Origin: Diadophis punctatus similis
Lineage: Eukaryota > Chordata > Lepidosauria > Squamata > Dipsadidae
Length of the DNA: 64,000 nt
Direction: 5' to 3'
Assembly: GCA_023053685.1 (NCBI GenBank)
Contig: JALIGW010000004.1
Coordinates: 86,589,749 to 86,653,748, forward strand
Part shown: positions 49,120 through 59,659 of the stretch, in pieces
How positions within the stretch are numbered: the first letter of the stretch is position 1
Layout of the letters: each line of letters opens with the position of its first letter
Notes under the pieces: generated by a model
The model's database searches: none
The model's input: the letters and a program-made list of their open reading frames with translations, nothing else
What the model was told of the DNA's origin: nothing
Position numbers and translations under genes: made by a program

Positions 49120-51229
49120 AGGGGGTCCCTGGCCTGGCATTCAAGAGGGAAACATGAAAGATGCTGGAAAGCACGTTTGGGCGGCCGAAGGCGGGAAACT
49201 TTTTCTTTTACAGCTTTTGGAAGATTTTGCTTCAAACTTGGCGTTTTATAAAGTAAATTTGGCTGCTCTACGCAATGTTGTAACATGTTTTCCAGTCCCC
49301 TGCTGATACACTTTCTTTAAAAACAAACATTTGCCTTTTAAAATACTGCCACAATGTTGTTATTATTCCTCCCTGGATTTTGTTTGCCCTGGTTAGTTGC
49401 AGAATATCCAGAAACACCTATGGACTGAAAAGCAAGGCTCTTCCTTCGGGGAACAGGTAGCCTGAGGGCTGCTCTGTAATCGCAGAGGGCCTTGTGAGCC
49501 ACAACTAGGCCCATCCTCTACCAAAAGGAAGAAAGCGGAAAGAAGTTTTTCTAAAACGAGCAAACAAACAAAAACGTGTAAGCTTTAAGCAGCTCGGTAT
49601 CCTCCCCCAAGGGAATTTTTTTCCTGGTATGTAGGTATTTGGCATGTTGAAATTTACCTGCAGTTTGAATTTGAGGCTTTGGGTATCTCAGTTTGCCTTT
49701 CAGATTCACTTACGCAAAACCTTGTTAAGGAAACAATCTCATAATTCACGTCTATTACCGGACAGGAGTAGAGGAGGAGTTGCTCCACCCACACGGCCTA
49801 GAGAGGAAGGAAAAGAGCTACGGCCCGATCCTGTCCTCGGCAACTTGGTTGACATTCAGGACGGTTCATTCAACTGGGCTTTGACAGACTACCAACGGAA
49901 GACTTTAGGGGCTTCCTAGACCACGTTAGACCCGCCATTCGGTCTTGGCTTAGCATGAGGCATACACCAGGCTACTGTGGTGATTCAGTAAACCATGAAT
50001 TCCCACTTAGCTCCATGCATGAACCCTGTTCTTCTGTTCATGCAAGCTGCTGCCCTCGCTAATGCTAGGCCACCCTCTGAGTGGGGTGCCTCTTCCCTCC
50101 TTGCGTGCGCGCTGGAAGCCAAGCACCTCCTGCCTTCTGAGATGCAGACTTGATGCTCTGTGCCTTTCCATCTCCTAGCAGGCGGGTTCTTTCACTTCGC
50201 TTCACTTTGCTCTGCTTTCTCCAAGCCATTTTTTGCTGCTTTCATTGCCTGCCTTCTCTAAATCTACGTGAAAGCTGGTGAGAAGTAAAATTCTAGTATT
50301 TACGGAGGGGAAAAAAGAAACCATTATTATATGCATCTGCTGCTGCTATAGATGGAGAAATCAGTCTGTGGAGCCAGTATGAGAGGTTGGAGTTTGGGCT
50401 GTGTGGAAATGGGGGTGCTGCATTGGTGGAAGGATCTGAAGAGAGACAGGATCTGCTCTTTTCAGGGGAGAAAGAAGCGGTGGCTGCATCATATGTCCTG
50501 CCGCTGAGTCTCCATCCCCAGGACCTGGTGAAAGGCTAAGCCTGTGGAAAGATTGACTCTCAAGGGGCTGCTGAAGGCAATCCTTCAAGCAGAAGTTCTG
50601 GTACCGCCATGCATGGAAACATACCAGCTCGCATAAAGGGCCCAGGGATGTGCGTGCGATCTTGTGGGAAAAGGTGGAAGAGGAAATCCTATTGGCTTTG
50701 CAGCCCTGGGCTGCTCCTGCTGAAGCCCTGCCTTCCCTTCAGTCTGCATCTGTTCACCCAACCGGTTTGGCTGCCTATCCAACGCAGGAATGAATCTGAT
50801 AAGGAGATAAAGGGATCTGCGGGCTCAGATAGAGATGTTAAAGAGAATGGCTGGATTTCGGCAACTGCTTCTAGGGGAGGAAACTGCAGTTTTAACAAAT
50901 CTTAACCCAAAATAAGTTCAATAAAACCTACGTATATCCCTGATTGTAAGAGGCTGCAGCATCAGCAGCCTAGGTTTCTTGTCTTTAGGTTGGGGTTGGG
51001 GCAAGGCCAGGGCAACGGGGCTGCAAATGTAGTCAATATGGAATTGTAACTACAGCCAGATACAAAACTACTTTGGGGAACCGAGGGGATTCTGATAGGC
51101 ACACAACACTTCCACACGATTCCTGCCATCAGGACAAGAAACTTCAACAGCCACAATGCAGTGTAAGAGCTTCATTGCTTTGGAGAATTCCAGAGCAGTT
51201 TCCCTATTCCAGGCGAGTTTACAGACTTA
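49120..51229. other. ALAD 3' flank, no recognised gene
   Basis: Mixed-composition DNA. No AATAAA is obvious within 150 bp of the ALAD stop. I see no repeat or exon I can name. Confidence 0.5.
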
Positions 51230-52197
51230 ATATATTTATTTATTTATTTATTTATTTATGGTTTCTTATATGCCGCCCCACTCCCAAGGGACTCAGGGCG
51301 GCTTACAACACAGGAAAAAATACAAGAAAACCAATAAATTCAATTTAAAATCAAAATACAAAAATTAAAAATTACAATATAAAAACACCATTCAACCGCC
51401 AGACATACCCGGGGGAGAGTGCAGATGGAATTAGGCTCTACCCCCTGCCTGCAGGAAGAGCTATGTCTTAACGGCTTTTCGGAAGGCCAGCAGGGTGGGG
51501 ATGGTTCGGGTCTCTGGAGGGAGTTGGTTCCAGAGCGCGGGGCCGGCCACAGAGAAGGCTCTCCCCCTAGGACCCGCCAGCCAGCATTGCTTGGCTGACG
51601 GGAGCTGGAGGAGGCCAACTCTGTGGGCCCTAACCGGTCGGAGGGAAGTATGAGGCAGAATGCGGTCCCGGAGATAACCTGGTCCTAAGCCATGAAGGGC
51701 TTTAAAGATGATGATCAACACCTTGAATTGGACCCGGAGACTAATGGGCAACCAATGCAGCTGGCGGAGTATAGGTGTCACGTGGGTGTACCTTGGCACA
51801 CCCACCACAGCACGCGCAGCCGCATTTTGCACCAACTGGAGTCTCCGGATACTCTTCAAGGGTAGCCCCATGTAGAGCGCGTTGCAGTAGTCCAAACGGG
51901 AGGTGACAAGGGCATGAGTGACCGTGAGTAGAGCCTCCTTCTCCAAGTATGGCCGCAACTGGTGCACCAGGCGAACCTGTGCAAAGGCCCCCCTAGCCAC
52001 AGCAGTAAGATGGTGTTCCAATTTTAGCTGTGGGTCTAGGAGGACCCCCAAGTTGCGGACCTGATCTGAGGGAGTCAGTTTCTCTCCCTCGAGAACCAAG
52101 GAGGGATAGTTGTCACAATCCTTAGGAGGCAATATCCAAAGCCACTCAGTCTTGTCGGGGTTGAGTCTGAGTCTGTTCCTCCCCATCCAGATATACA
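51230..52197 (-). mobile_element. L2-like LINE, RT C-terminal half to 3' end
   Basis: A minus-strand open frame of 270 codons (51461-52273) contains WMGRNRLRLNPDKTEWLWIL, NLGVLLDPQLKLEHHL, LDYCNALYMGLPLKSIRRL and LHWLPISLRVQFKVLII. The 3' end GCCGCCC...CTCAGGGCGGC and a (TTTA)n tail are at 51230-51310. It is cleaner than the copy at 29780. It is 5'-truncated and abuts another sequence at about 52198. Confidence 0.92.
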
Positions 52198-52313
52198 GTC
52201 GTGATTGTTTCTGGGAAGGAGCCGTTGATGTTCCTTTACATGCAATCTTTCTGTCCAGCTCTTCTCCAAGCAACCCAACATGTTCTCCTTTGATAGTGAT
52301 ATAGGAAGGGTTA

Positions 52314-52855
52314 TTATTCCATTATTCCTTGTCTGGCCTTCTGGTGCCTTGGAAAACAGCCTAATCCCCTCCTCTCTGTGGCAGCCCCTCAAGTATTGGA
52401 ACAGTGTTATCATGTAACCCCTAGTCCTTCTCTTCGCCAGACTGGCCAAGCTCAGTTCCCGCAACCGCTCTTTGTATGTTTTATTTTCCAGTCCCCTTAT
52501 CATCCTGGTTGCTCTCCTCTGCACTTTCTCTAGACTGAGCTTCAATGTCTTTTTTTATAGTGTGGTGAACAGAACTGGGTGCAGTACTCTAGTTGTGGTC
52601 TAACTACTAAGGCTTTAAAGAGTGGTATTAGTACCTTCCTAGTTTTAGATTGTATCCCTCTGTTAATGCAACTCAGGATTGCATTGGCTGTTTTGGCTGC
52701 CACTGCACATTGCCGGCTTATATTCTAGTTGGTTGTCCACCAAGACTCCTAGATCCCTCTCGCAGTCGCTGCTAATGAGTGTTGTTTCACCCAATTTATA
52801 TGCGTATCTTTGGTTTTTCTTAGCTAGGTGTAGGATTTTACTCAATGCTATTGCT
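52314..52855 (-). mobile_element. CR1 LINE fragment, copy 1 of the duplicated block
   Basis: The minus-strand translation includes LEKVQRRATRMIRGLENKTY and ELSLASLAKRRTRGYMITLF, the C-terminal part of CR1 ORF2, and then QRYAYKLGETTL. It ends abruptly in satellite at GGATTTTACTCAATGCTATT. The same breakpoint occurs at about 61632. Confidence 0.92.
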
Positions 52856-53150
52856 AAGGGACAGAAAACTGCCATCCTGCGGTCAAAGAAGGAATAGCAG
52901 ACACAAAAAGAAAGAAAACCCTTTTAACGGATTTTAAGTTTATTATTCTGTGTCTTCATTATTAAACTCCTTATTATTAACATTCATAGGGCAACAGGAG
53001 GCCCAGGGGCCGCAACACAGGCACAGAAGGAATTCTGCTTCAAAAGAGTTAAACCGATTCAAAAAGGCCTACGACGGCTTCAGTGCTATCGCTAAGGGAC
53101 AGAAAATTGTGCCATCGTGTGGTCCAAGCAGGTACAGCAGCCAAAAAAAG
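52856..53150 (+). repeat. Satellite-like unit, direct copy
   Basis: Landmarks in order: CTAAGGGACAGAAAA, GGTATAGCAGCC-type, TTTATTATTCTGT, ATTATTAAAC, CAACAGGAGGCCCAGGGGC, AGGCACAGAAGGAA, AAACCGATTCAAAAAGGCCT, then CTAAGGGACAGAAAA again 238 bp later. This defines the unit used for the other copies. Confidence 0.85.
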
Positions 53151-53490
53151 CCCCGAAGTGCAGAGCGGCAGGAAAAGCACCGTCCCTACGCTCCTCTTAA
53201 GGGGACGATCCTCTTCCGTTTCCCTTCTCCGCATGGCTGCCGACTTCTGTTCCAGTGCTTCTTTGAGCGACCTTCTCAGTATGGCCGACTTCCGTTGTGC
53301 CCTTCTCCTGGCATCCCACCACAACTTCCTTTCACTGCGACCTTCCTAGCACGGCCGACTTCCCGTCCGTTTTCAGAGGCCGTCCCCCAGTTCCTTTGAA
53401 AAACGACCTTCCCATCATGGCTGACTTCCTGTACACTCTTCTCAGTCGCCCCCCCAACTTCCTTTCGCAGCGACCTGGTCACGGTGGGAT
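53150..53490 (+). repeat. CGACTTCC module block
   Basis: It starts AAGTGCAGAGCGGCAGGAAA and CTCCTCTTAAGGGGACGA, then has repeated cores TATGGCCGACTTCC, CACGGCCGACTTCCCG and CATGGCTGACTTCCTG separated by about 65-70 bp, ending CGCAGCGACCTGGTCACGG. It is near-identical in order to 61910-62245. Confidence 0.82.
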
Positions 53491-53720
53491 TGTAAATTTA
53501 TTATTCTGTATCATTATCATTAAACGTCTCATTATTAACATTAATACGGCAACAGGAAGCCCAAGGGCCGCAACACAGGGAGAGAAGAAGGAATCCCACT
53601 TCAAAACCGAGTTAAACCGAGTTAAAAAGGCGTACATCGCTTCAACGCTAAGGGATAGTGCCCTCCTGTGGTCCAAGCAGGTATAGCAGCCACAAAAAGA
53701 AAAAAGGCCTTTTTAATGGC
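53490..53720 (+). repeat. Satellite-like unit, direct copy
   Basis: TTTATTATTCTGTATCATT, CGGCAACAGGAAGCCCAAGG, AAACCGAGTTAAAAAGG and GTGGTCCAAGCAGGTATAGC, in the unit order. Confidence 0.85.
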
Positions 53721-54394
53721 ATTTACAGATTATTATGTTGAATTGGAAGAAAGCTTCCTCCGAGATTCGAATTTCCCGGCTGGGAGGACGTCTCGATGCT
53801 TACGCAAGAATTTGAGGCCAGCTGCGTGAAAAACAGGTTTTCTTTATTTATCAGGAGAGCAGGTCCAGCCAAAGCGTGAGCCAGCAATCCTGGGTGAGTT
53901 GACAGTGATATACAATAAGAGTACAATTTTTATACTTTTCCCCTTCAAAGAATTCTTTGTCTTTTGGGGTGGTGGCGTGTTTCCCTTTGTGTGCTAAGTT
54001 GTTAATGGTTTTGATCCTGTCTTGTGTTTTGTTTCCCTTTTCCCTTTGGGATTTAATCAAGGTGGGATTGGGTGTGTCCTGGTGTCCTCTTCTGTCTTCC
54101 TAATGTTTCTATTGAGCCAACCAGCTTTGTCTAATCGTCTCTTTTTTGTCTGATTAAATCTTCCTTCCTTGCCCTGAGCCATTTCTTTGTGTCCTTGATC
54201 AAATCTCCGTGGATTTATTAGTATTTCCTCTTTGTATGTCTCTGGTTTTTTTTTAGTCACATCTTATTCCTAATGACTCTGATATTTTTAGTATTTTGAG
54301 CCTCTGGCTGTCTGTTATTTTTTTGTCTTTCTGTTTTTTCCCTGTGGCATCATTGGTTTTTTCCTACTACACTGCTTTGATGAGTTCCTTTACT
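53721..54394. other. Unassigned segment inside the satellite cluster
   Basis: T-rich on the + strand, without clear repeat identity. It may be an inserted element (a retroelement terminal region is possible), but I found no termini. Confidence 0.35.
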
Positions 54395-54438
54395 ACAATT
54401 ATCGTATATCTTTATTATTAAACGCCTTAGTATTAATA
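54395..54438 (+). repeat. Satellite-like unit, left piece split by the hAT-like element
   Basis: TATCTTTATTATTAAACGCC matches the middle of the unit. The rest resumes at 55365. Confidence 0.75.
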
Positions 54439-54503
54439 CAAAGTGACCAGATTTTTTTATTTTTTAGCGGGACGGGGGGGGGGGCCGCCTGGGCGCCGCC
54501 ATT

Positions 54504-54557
54504 TGTTTTGCCCTCTGCGCATGCGCAGAACGCTGCGCATGCGCAGAGGGCAAAACA
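54504..54557. repeat. Palindrome with two NRF1-type sites
   Basis: 25-bp perfect arms (54504-54528 and 54533-54557) around AACG. Each arm contains TGCGCATGCGCA, the NRF1 consensus. Confidence 0.9.
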
Positions 54558-54600
54558 GCAAATGTCGGCATCCAGGTGAGGTGGGGGGGGGAGGCGGGGG

Positions 54601-54902
54601 GGCGCTTGGATGCCTGGAGCTCGCGAAAGGTAAGCTGCCGGCTGCCTCCTTTCCCCGTCTCCCGCCTCCCGTTCGTTGCTTGCCAGCCCGGCCGAAGGGG
54701 AGGCGGGAGGCGAGGAAAGGCCTCCCGAAAGGGAGGCGGGCTCCCGAAGGGCTGCCGGCTCCCGAAGGGCCCGCCTCCCCTTCGGGAGGCCTTTCCTCGC
54801 CTCCCGCCTCCCCTTCGGCCGGGCTGGCAAGCAACGAACGGGAGGCGGGAGACGGGGAAAGGAGGCAGCCGGCAGCTTATCTGCTCCAAGCATCCAAGCG
54901 CC
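54601..54902. repeat. Long inverted repeat with 99-bp perfect arms
   Basis: 54631-54729 and 54781-54879 are exact reverse complements over 99 bp, spaced by 51 bp. Imperfect pairing extends outward to 54601 and 54902 (GGCGCTTGGATGC with its complement). Confidence 0.95.
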
Positions 54903-55364
54903 ACGGTCTCCCGGTCGCCCGCCCGGCCCCAGGGCAACTGCGGCAGCGAGGCGACGGGGGGAAGAAAGGGGAGGGGGACGAGGAAGGGCTGTTTGCGCCG
55001 CTCGTAAGCTCAAAGCGGCAACGGCTCCTCGTCCCTCACCCCTCCCAACAGCAGCGGCGCCTCCGAGGGCGGGGCTAGGGATGGGGCGGGGGAAGGAGAG
55101 GAGGAGCAGCCTCCCTTCCCCCTCCCCCCAGCTTCCAGCCGCCGCCGGAGGAGTCAACAACGCGGGACGCCCGCCCGCCGCCAACGCCACCCACGGCCGG
55201 CCCGAGCTGAGAGGCCTGCTGCCTTTCAGGCCGATTTTTTGAAAGAATGCCCTAGTCGTGCATTCTTTCAAAAAATCGGGACTTTTTAGAGGACGGGCGG
55301 GACGCGGGACAAATCATGAAAAAGCGGGTCTGTCCCGCCAAAATCGGGACGTCTGGTCACCTTA

Positions 55365-55600
55365 TATTAATATTAATAGCCCAACGGGAGTCCCAGGAGC
55401 CACACAACAGGCACAGAAGAAAGAATCCTATTGAAAAACTTTAAACCGAGTTAAAAAGACGGCCTCAGTGGTAACGCCAAGGGCCAAAAAATATTGCCAT
55501 CGTGTGGCATACGCAGGTATAGCAGCCACCAAGAGAAATAAACTTTTTTCATGGCATTTTAAAGTTATTATTCATTATTATTAAAACCTTATTAATATTA
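55365..55600 (+). repeat. Satellite-like unit, right piece after the hAT-like insertion
   Basis: It resumes with ATTAATAGCCCAACGGGAGT, AGGCACAGAAGAAAGAATCC, AAACCGAGTTAAAAAGACGG, CCATCGTGTGG and GCAGGTATAGCAGCC. Confidence 0.82.
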
Positions 55601-55795
55601 ATAGGCCTTTATATGTCGGTTTAAGGCTGTTGAAGCAGAATTTCTTTTCCCGTTCCCATGTTACAGCAAACGGGCCTCCCGTCGCCTTATTAATATTAAT
55701 AAGGCATTAATAATAAAGATACAGGATAATAACCTTAAAATCCCATTAAAAATATTTCTTTCTTTTCGCAGCCGCAATACCTGCTTTGACCGCAT
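55601..55795 (-). repeat. Satellite-like unit, inverted copy
   Basis: GGTTTAAGGCTGTTGAAGCA, GCAAACGGGCCTCCCGTCGC, AATAATAAAGATACAGGATA and CTTTGACCGCATGAC are complements of the unit landmarks in reverse order. Confidence 0.82.
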
Positions 55796-56060
55796 GACAG
55801 CAATAAGATTATTATTCTGTATCTTTATTATTAGAAGCCTTATTAATATTAATAGCCCAACGAGAGTCCCAGGAGCCGCACAACAGGCACCGAAGAAAGA
55901 ATCCCGGTTCAAAAACCGTAAACCGAATTTAAAAAGTTCTACGATGGCCTCAACGCCAGAAAACAGTGCCATGGTGTGGACCACACAGGTGTAGAGCCAC
56001 CAAGAGAAATAAACTTTTTTCAGGTTATTTTAAGATTATTATTAAAACCTTATTAATATT
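55796..56060 (+). repeat. Satellite-like unit, direct copy
   Basis: TTATTATTCTGTATCTTTAT, CCCAACGAGAGTCCCAGGAG, AGGCACCGAAGAAAG and CCATGGTGTGGACCACACAG, in unit order. Confidence 0.82.
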
Positions 56061-56245
56061 AATAGGCCGTCTCAAGCCTTCGTAAGTCGGTTTAAGGCTT
56101 TTGAAGCAGGATTTCTTTTCCCGTTCCTGCGTTACAGCAAAGGGACCACCCGTCGCCTTATTAATATGAATAAGGTGGTAATAATAAAGATACAGGATAA
56201 TAACCTTAAAATCCTATTTAAAAGGTTTTTTTTGTTACCGCAAGC
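56061..56245 (-). repeat. Satellite-like unit, inverted copy
   Basis: TCGGTTTAAGGCTTTTGAAG, CAGCAAAGGGACCACCCGTC and AATAAAGATACAGGATAATA in reverse order. Confidence 0.82.
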
Positions 56246-56344
56246 AGTCGGGAACCAGTAGAGGCGGCTCATGGCAAACGAACGCATCTGTTTGGTAATA
56301 GCAAGATAGGGCAGTTAGTCCAAGGGCTTTTGTCCGCCCACCTT

Positions 56345-56960
56345 TGTGCAAAGCGAGTCAGGGTCAGGAAGGGCAGGACATTCCTTCCTTTGCTCTCCAG
56401 ACCGTCCAAAGCCACCCACCGCCCAGCTAAAAAGAAGGAAAAGCAGGTCTCTCGAGGCAATATGAGATTTGAGTCTTTGCAGAGTCTGGCTTGCAATTTT
56501 CTAATTTCCCCCAGTCACAGCTGCATTCACTGATCTAGCAGTTGTAAGCCAGGCAGAAGGGTGGGACCAGTCCTATAAAGACCTGCTGGCTGAGAGCTTC
56601 AGCCTTTTGGGAAAAGCAGTGGAGAAAGGAGGATGCACTCCCTGGGTTTCTTGCCTAGTGCACTGCCCAACTCGCTGTTAAGAAGGAAAGAGATAAGTTG
56701 TCCTTGATGAATTGGGGTTTTTTGGGGGGCTGGTTTCACTGAAGGTTTAGGCTTTTCATTTTAGAAAGATGGGGGAGTTTGGGAGCTAAAGAGAAGGCAG
56801 CAGTGGGAGATACAGTAGGATGTTGGACTTTGCCAGTGAACAGAAATGACACGGGAGGGATGGAGACTGTTGCCTATCTCTGGCTAAAGATTATGGTCTT
56901 GGTGGGAGATAGACGGTTGAACCTTTTTGAAGTCTCTTCCCATGTCCATAATCATCTGGC
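56345..56960. repeat. Low-copy duplication, copy 2 (copy 1 at 46660-47300)
   Basis: Collinear with 46660-47300 (see there). It is embedded between satellite units, while copy 1 precedes the ALAD exons. Confidence 0.8.
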
Positions 56961-56984
56961 CTTTGGGAAAGGGTTATCATCATG

Positions 56985-57130
56985 TAGATTTATTAACACC
57001 TTATTAATATTAACAAGGCAACAGGAGGCCGATTTGCTGCAACAGAGGAATAGAAAAAGAAATCCTACTTCAAAAGGCTTAAACCGCAGTAAGAAGGTAT
57101 AAAATGGGTTCAGCAGTACTGGTAAGTGAC
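56985..57130 (+). repeat. Satellite-like unit, partial direct copy
   Basis: ATTAACACCTTATTAATATT, GCAACAGGAGGCCGATTTGC and CTTCAAAAGGCTTAAACCGC are present; the unit then runs into the TTAGGG-like tract. Confidence 0.78.
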
Positions 57131-57258
57131 AGGGTTTGGGTTTATGGTTGGGGTTAAGGGTTGGGGTTTGGTTTGAGTTTTGGGGGTTGGGGGTTTGAGG
57201 TTAAGGGGTTAGGGGTTAGGGGTTGGGATTAGGGGTAGGGGTTAAGGGTTAGGGTTAT
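57131..57258 (+). repeat. Degenerate telomere-like (GGGTTA) tract
   Basis: About 128 bp of G/T-rich hexamer and heptamer variants (GGGTTT, GGGGTTA, GGGTTAA), ending in cleaner GGGTTAGGGTTA. All are on one strand, as in an interstitial telomeric sequence. Confidence 0.75.
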
Positions 57259-57735
57259 CTTCCCAGGCTCTGATGTTCCCATGGCCTGCATGCCTAGGTT
57301 ATGGCACTGTCACCACTGTGCATTGACTGTTTTGCAATTCTTTGTCTCTTAAGTGTAATCTGTTGTTCCCTTTCTTGACTTTGGCGCCGCCATTGCTTCT
57401 TGTTTCTAGCTTACTGCACCACCATCTTAGGCCCTTGCATACATCCGAACTAGATTGTGTTGTTTGTGTCATACAATATATCTGGGTATATGCTTATGTT
57501 TGTATTTGTCATGTGTATGTAGGAGGGGATGACCCTTTGAGAGCTGTATGGAATGAAATTTCATTTTAATGTATGCCGATTAACGTACATTCAAAGTGAC
57601 AATAAAGTTCTAAGTTCTAATGTTCCGGCTGTACCACCACTGCGCATTGACTGATCTTGCCGCTCTGTCCATTAATTGTAGCTTGTCTTTTGTTTCCCTT
57701 CCTTGATTTTGGTGCTACCATGCTTTTCCTTGCTT
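57259..57735. repeat. Two diverged tandem copies of a local sequence
   Basis: 57300-57425 (CACCACTGTGCATTGACTG, TTCCCTTTCTTGACTTTGGC) and 57625-57760 (CACCACTGCGCATTGACTG, TTCCCTTCCTTGATTTTGG) are related. The second copy ends in a hairpin. Confidence 0.65.
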
Positions 57736-57805
57736 TCAGCTTTACCTGCATCATCATCTCTGATTTAGGGAAATCAGAGATGATGCTGCAGGTAAAGCTG
57801 GAAGC
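57732..57805. repeat. 35-bp-arm hairpin
   Basis: Arms 57732-57766 and 57771-57805 pair with two mismatches around a four-base loop (AGGG). The size is like a pre-miRNA stem, but no expression evidence exists. Confidence 0.85.
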
Positions 57806-58137
57806 ACCCGCACGCCTCGATTCTGGCACCACCACCACCAGTGTAACACGCCAGTAGGCCTGACTAATCAGCCCTTTCTGGCTTTCTCAGACATCCATCA
57901 AGGCAGCCGATCGCCTCTGCAGTCTTTCTTACCTCCTCTCCGCCCAGAATTGAAACCTAAAAGATGCAAATGGAAGAAATTCCGTCATTGACACTTTTAG
58001 TTTTCCTGAAATTGTAATGTTAATGTTCACTGCTAGTATCCAGATCGCGCGATTGTAATGCGATGTATGGGCCAATGCTGACATAGACACCTCCCAATCA
58101 TGCTCGGGTTGAACGAGAAGACGGTCACCTTATAGGA

Positions 58138-58520
58138 CAGTGACGGCGAACCTTTTTTGGTTCGCGTGCCAAAAAGGGGGGGATGCGTGGGATCCCCCCC
58201 TTTGTGTGTGCGTGCGTGCCCACACCCATAATTCCATGCGCCCGCGCATGCGTGTATGACCCTCCCCCACTCCCAGCATGCAATGGCACGCCCATTTTTT
58301 TGCTCTCTCCAGGCTTCTAGGAGCCCGGGGAGGGCAAAAACGGCCTTCCACACCCCCTCTGGAGACTGGAAACAGCCTGTTTCCTGACTCCCAGTGGGCC
58401 CAGAAGGCCCGAAAATCAGCCGGCCAGTGCGCACATGCGCGCCGGACCTGAGCTTGCGTGCCCACTGATATGGCTCCGCGTGCCACTTGTGGCACCCGTG
58501 CCATAGGTTCGCCATCACGG
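58138..58520. mobile_element. hAT-like MITE with 8-bp target duplication
   Basis: The 383-bp element starts CAGTGACGGCGAACC, and its right end is the complement of CCGTGATGGCGAACC. TTATAGGA flanks both sides (58130-58137 and 58521-58528). The body has CGCGTGCCA-type repeats near both ends. The terminal motif and duplication length fit hAT. Confidence 0.88.
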
Positions 58521-58528
58521 TTATAGGA

Positions 58529-59395
58529 GAACTGGTAAAACATGGCTTTTTAAGAACATCCAGGCAGCGGTCCAGTGGCAGTTGAACCCTCAGGCCAGGC
58601 TATATGTTTTGGGAATGATTTTTGTGGATGACTTTAACATACATTTGTCATTTTATCGTGTGGTGTTTTAAGTCTTGTAAGAAGGGCAGCGTCAGTTGTT
58701 TAGTCTCACAAAGCATCATCTAAATCCCAGTAAATTAAAGTTAACCAAGGATCCTTTTATATTTTAAAGGCCTGTCTGATCCCAGTTGACCAAGTACTCT
58801 TCATTTGCCTTGGGTCAGTCATGACCTGGGAACCAGCCGGAAGGTCTCTGCAATTAGACGCTCTCTACAGCCGCCGGGAGAGAACGGGACATTGTTACAG
58901 GGAAAGGCTTTCCAGATCCAAGGGTCCTGTTTATTTTGTGTACGCCAAGACCCTAAAACCATGAGTGAAAGTGTCAGGTCAGAGGAATAGCGGCTTTGTG
59001 GAAGCCAGGATAATCCAGTAGGAAGGAAGCGCCAGCGATAAGCTAGCCAGGGGAACGTACTGGGACCTTGCAAATCTGTCTTTACGCAGGAAAGCAGAGA
59101 AGTCATCCTCGTCTCGAAGCTCACGGAGGTCACTCCAAAGCCCTTTTCCGTCATCCACGGTGGGCGTAGCAGTAGAGGATTGAGAACGGACAGTTCCTTT
59201 CCATCTTCAAAAACGGGCAGGCAGAGGGAAGAGTCAGATAAGCACGACTGTAGGTCTGATGTCTTTGTTGAGTACAACTCTAGAAGAGAGACTTAAATAT
59301 GTCTGTGCATGTTTATGAAGCGATGCATTGTTCACCAGAAGCCAGGATTGAGAACAACTTGAATCCGATTAACCGGATTCGCTTTTTTGACAGAG
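58529..59395. other. Segment without recognised features
   Basis: Open frames exist on both strands (for example about 58819-59277 minus), but with no known domain or splice structure. Confidence 0.4.
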
Positions 59396-59399
59396 CGCC

Positions 59400-59630
59400 C
59401 AATTACTCTATTAATACCTATTTAATATTAATAAGCCATCATAGGGCTTAACTCAGTTGAAGGCTTTTGGAGCAGGATTTCTTTTTCCATTCCTGTGTTG
59501 CAGCAAACGGGCCTCCTGTTTCCCTATTAATATAAATAAGCTGTTAATAAAGAATAATAATCTAAAAATGGCGTTAAAGTGTATTTCTTTTAGTGTCTGC
59601 GATATCCGCTTTGACCACAGGATGGCAAAA
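59400..59630 (-). repeat. Satellite-like unit, inverted copy
   Basis: CAGTTGAAGGCTTTTGGAGC, GCAGCAAACGGGCCTCCTGT and CTTTGACCACAGGATGGCA, the reverse of the direct copy that starts at 59700. Confidence 0.85.
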
Positions 59631-59659
59631 TTTTCTGTCCCATAGCATTAATATTGCCA

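Larger units (their letters stand above)
54439..55364. mobile_element. hAT-like non-autonomous element, 926 bp, with fold-back core
   Basis: Terminal inverted repeats are CAAAGTGACCAG at the left and the complement of TAAGGTGACCAG at the right, followed inwards by GCGGGAC-type repeats. TATTAATA flanks both sides (54431-54438 and 55365-55372), an 8-bp target duplication as expected for hAT. The host site is itself rich in TTAATATTAA, so the duplication could shift by a base or two. The interior is very GC-rich and holds two inverted repeats (54504-54557 and 54601-54902). The long open frames on both strands mirror the palindrome and are not genes. Confidence 0.75.

Noticed and set aside
54399..55271. 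290-codon minus frame and several overlapping GC-rich frames
   Set aside because: The sequence is a near-perfect palindrome inside a DNA element, so frames open on both strands by composition. No domain is visible.
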